Assembly: GCA_030042815.1 (NCBI GenBank)
Contig: JASHYY010000143.1
Location: 1-6,194 of the forward strand
Origin: Thermoplasmata archaeon
GTDB taxonomy: Archaea > Thermoplasmatota > Thermoplasmata > Lutacidiplasmatales > UBA184
Direction of reading: 5' to 3'
DNA length: 6,194 bases
Both the position numbers and the translations under genes were made by a program. This document shows, piece after piece, positions 6,001-6,194 of the stretch; within the stretch, counting starts at the first letter, position 1, and the number at the start of each line of letters is the position of its first letter. The notes under the pieces are model-generated. The model was not told where the DNA came from and ran no database searches. It was given only the letters and a program-made list of their open reading frames with translations.

Positions 6001-6194
6001 CCGGCGTTCCGACCTGCCAGCCCCGGACCGACCAGGGGAAGTTTCCTTGGAGGGTCGCGTTGTAGTTCGGAAGGAGCGTCCGGACCACGGTCCCGGCCGA
6101 CGACAAGGCGGACGACGGGCCGGCGGCGAGCGTCCCCACGGCGACCGAGTCCCGGGGGGTGGGGGAAACTACGGGGATGGGTCCGGGACTCGGC
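3008..6194 (-). CDS. Cell-surface protein: tandem YVTN/NHL-type propellers plus PKD domains with C-terminal membrane anchor, 5'-partial
   Basis: The reading frame stays open to the right edge, so at least 1061 residues are encoded and the N-terminus with its probable signal peptide is missing; a GTG at 6139-6137 is internal and unlikely to be the start, since the Pro/Ser-rich reading upstream continues. Residues below count from the window edge. About 58-665: roughly 14 blades with the pattern xPxxxAYDPxxGxLYVANxxSNxVxVID, enough for two seven-bladed propellers. About 671-752: Ig/PKD-like domain with Cys711 and Cys721, probably a disulfide. About 753-838: PKD domain with WEFGDG (792-797). About 839-928: degenerate PKD-like domain lacking the FGDG motif. 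About 929-1011: PKD domain with WAFGDG (965-970). About 1022-1043: hydrophobic helix, then RSRRRK as a stop-transfer signal and a short Pro-rich cytoplasmic tail. More than twenty N-x-S/T sequons suggest glycosylation. Such proteins occur in archaeal cell envelopes and are thought to mediate adhesion or envelope structure; no catalytic motif is visible. Confidence 0.85.
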   Translation of the reverse strand, partial: PSPGPIPVVSPTPRDSVAVGTLAAGPSSALSSAGTVVRTLLPNYNATLQGNFPWSVRGWQVGTPAYVPSTGDLWLPVRAVSSDNLPTPGIAPAIIFNESTNEFIGIDPWVQNASAFLYDPADGLLYSADYSNSTVGVISPISGDWVHSAIPVGTEPDAFAYDAAQGGIYVANYDSNNLTYIDASSFTSESIVTSTLPAPAGLAVDNEDQLLFVSDSGNDTVAVLSTTNGEVSRWLSTPGSPGSMAYSAHADVVAATIPSSEFVALVNSTTLPSVDYLKIGIGAGPILTNANGSEFIVGNNSGTNIDLVTPSSSTVSVPAVTFGASVSELAMNEQGTTLFVWSSGSRSVAELSLATDSLVSTSSSLGPEPESIAYDPTIDRAFVVDAFSGSVMELNATTGLTDTASLNLGSAAQSVAIDPGNSMLYVGLIDGVEELNPQTGAIISRDSALVGGNNLTFVDQSDGLLWVANYLVGLQALSLTDLAPELSVGIPTGGNSQDALTLDSPAHLLFVVNESSGKVAVVDPSDGKVLNSGISAGSDDSSLAFDSADGLVYVGGENVTAIDPATQSVVGSPIALPPHAITMGVTYDPSREALYVSTAGEYPDYASTVTVLNGSSLSASSAASVNIPVGELAGAPYAFYLPGGESPASTVVWVPNIQSGTVSVIASPPEVSYFAASPSTVDEGQTVQFLLGYSGGAGPDTIAYSGLPSGCASADATVITCSPDVAGRSNVNVSVTDALGEIANASAELTVAPTLDVALTLVPGPNPVLDAGQTLNGSVRSSGGTPSYSYSWEFGDGTGATGSSMSHVYAHAGDYLLNVTARDSAGEAVTDSRIVIVNAAPNVALSVAPRNETDLGTALLFTATVTGGTGTGTGTWSFSGSPTEPENSSTGVFSMGHSWTGPGTFGATFEYVDAVNASTSQTVSVVVEPALSAIVTDSTSSTSVGSEVSFQAAVSGGLAPYNATWAFGDGSFGYGLTATHAYANAGAYSVRLTLRDSAGVEVNESLSVSVGAPSGGGTSLGPSLFLGLIVGVALAVAVLWVAGRSRRRKPAPPHPYVPPEG
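3065..3130 (-). other. C-terminal transmembrane anchor segment
   Basis: This stretch of the surface-protein gene encodes an uninterrupted hydrophobic run (PSLFLGLIVGVALAVAVLW) preceded by a Gly/Ser spacer (APSGGGTSLG) and followed directly by RSRRRK. That is the usual shape of a C-terminal membrane anchor with the positive charges on the cytoplasmic side, leaving the PKD and propeller domains outside. Confidence 0.85.
4199..6022 (-). repeat. Coding region of about 14 propeller-blade repeats
   Basis: Each repeat is about 40-48 residues and carries a strand such as SIAYDP, GLAVDN, SVAIDP, SLAFDS or VTYDPS, a second strand such as LLYSADYSNSTVGVI, IYVANYDSNNLTYID, LLFVVNESSGKVAVVD or VYVGGENVTAID, and a loop. 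The repeats are clear in protein but not in DNA, so the duplications are old. Starting points of the blades that I can mark (residues from the window edge) are near 58, 107, 155, 198, 241, 281, 324, 367, 412, 454, 496, 539, 582 and 633. The first and last are the least regular, so the count is 13-14. Confidence 0.7.

Noticed and set aside
6137..6139. GTG at 6139-6137 as the start codon of the surface protein
   Set aside because: The frame stays open upstream to the window edge (PSPGPIPVVSPTPRDSVAV), no signal peptide follows this GTG, and such an exported protein needs one; the real start is outside the window.
1..6194. CRISPR arrays, tRNA or rRNA genes, insertion sequences or attachment sites
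   Set aside because: No regularly spaced direct repeats, clover-leaf sequences, rRNA signatures, transposase motifs or terminal inverted repeats were seen; the whole window is explained by five protein genes.

Overview
The window reads as an archaeal chromosome segment, most likely an uncultured high-GC member of Thermoplasmatota. The reasons are an Hjc-type (archaeal Holliday junction resolvase) nuclease, an archaeal SCP-x-like thiolase, a cell-surface protein made of YVTN-type propeller blades plus PKD domains with a C-terminal membrane anchor, a TATA-like box in place of bacterial -35/-10 elements, and apparently leaderless starts. The lineage is an inference from protein style; no rRNA or other marker gene is present. 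Coding density is close to complete: five genes occupy everything except a 55-bp divergent intergenic region, and no stretch over 300 bases lacks a gene.

Layout. Positions 1-484 (minus) hold the N-terminal 161 residues of a thiolase-fold protein that runs off the left edge; the usual nucleophilic cysteine appears to be serine. Its GTG start overlaps by 4 nt the stop of an Hjc-like PD-(D/E)XK nuclease gene (481-1035, minus), so the two form a coupled operon. Positions 1036-1090 are a short divergent promoter region with one AT-rich TATA-like box placed almost symmetrically between the two starts. On the plus strand, 1091-2545 encodes a winged-helix plus AAA+ ATPase of the MoxR/MCM-like (helix-2-insert) kind with an altered Walker B motif (PEFN instead of DEIN). 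The next gene, 2508-3011, overlaps it by 38 nt and encodes a small protein with a four-cysteine zinc ribbon. Positions 3008-6194 (minus) encode a large surface protein whose 5' end lies beyond the right edge: about 14 propeller blades, an Ig/PKD-like domain with a cysteine pair, three PKD-type domains and a C-terminal transmembrane helix.

How they may work together. The nuclease, the AAA+ ATPase and the zinc-ribbon protein share one promoter region and look like nucleic-acid-acting proteins, so a joint role in DNA processing is possible but unproven. The thiolase is tied to this block only by translational coupling. The surface protein is a separate convergent unit, meeting the zinc-ribbon gene in a 4-bp CTAG palindrome that supplies both stop codons. 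The most notable points are the thiolase Cys-to-Ser change, the ATPase Walker B change, the shared divergent promoter, and the strong GC trough inside the surface-protein gene.
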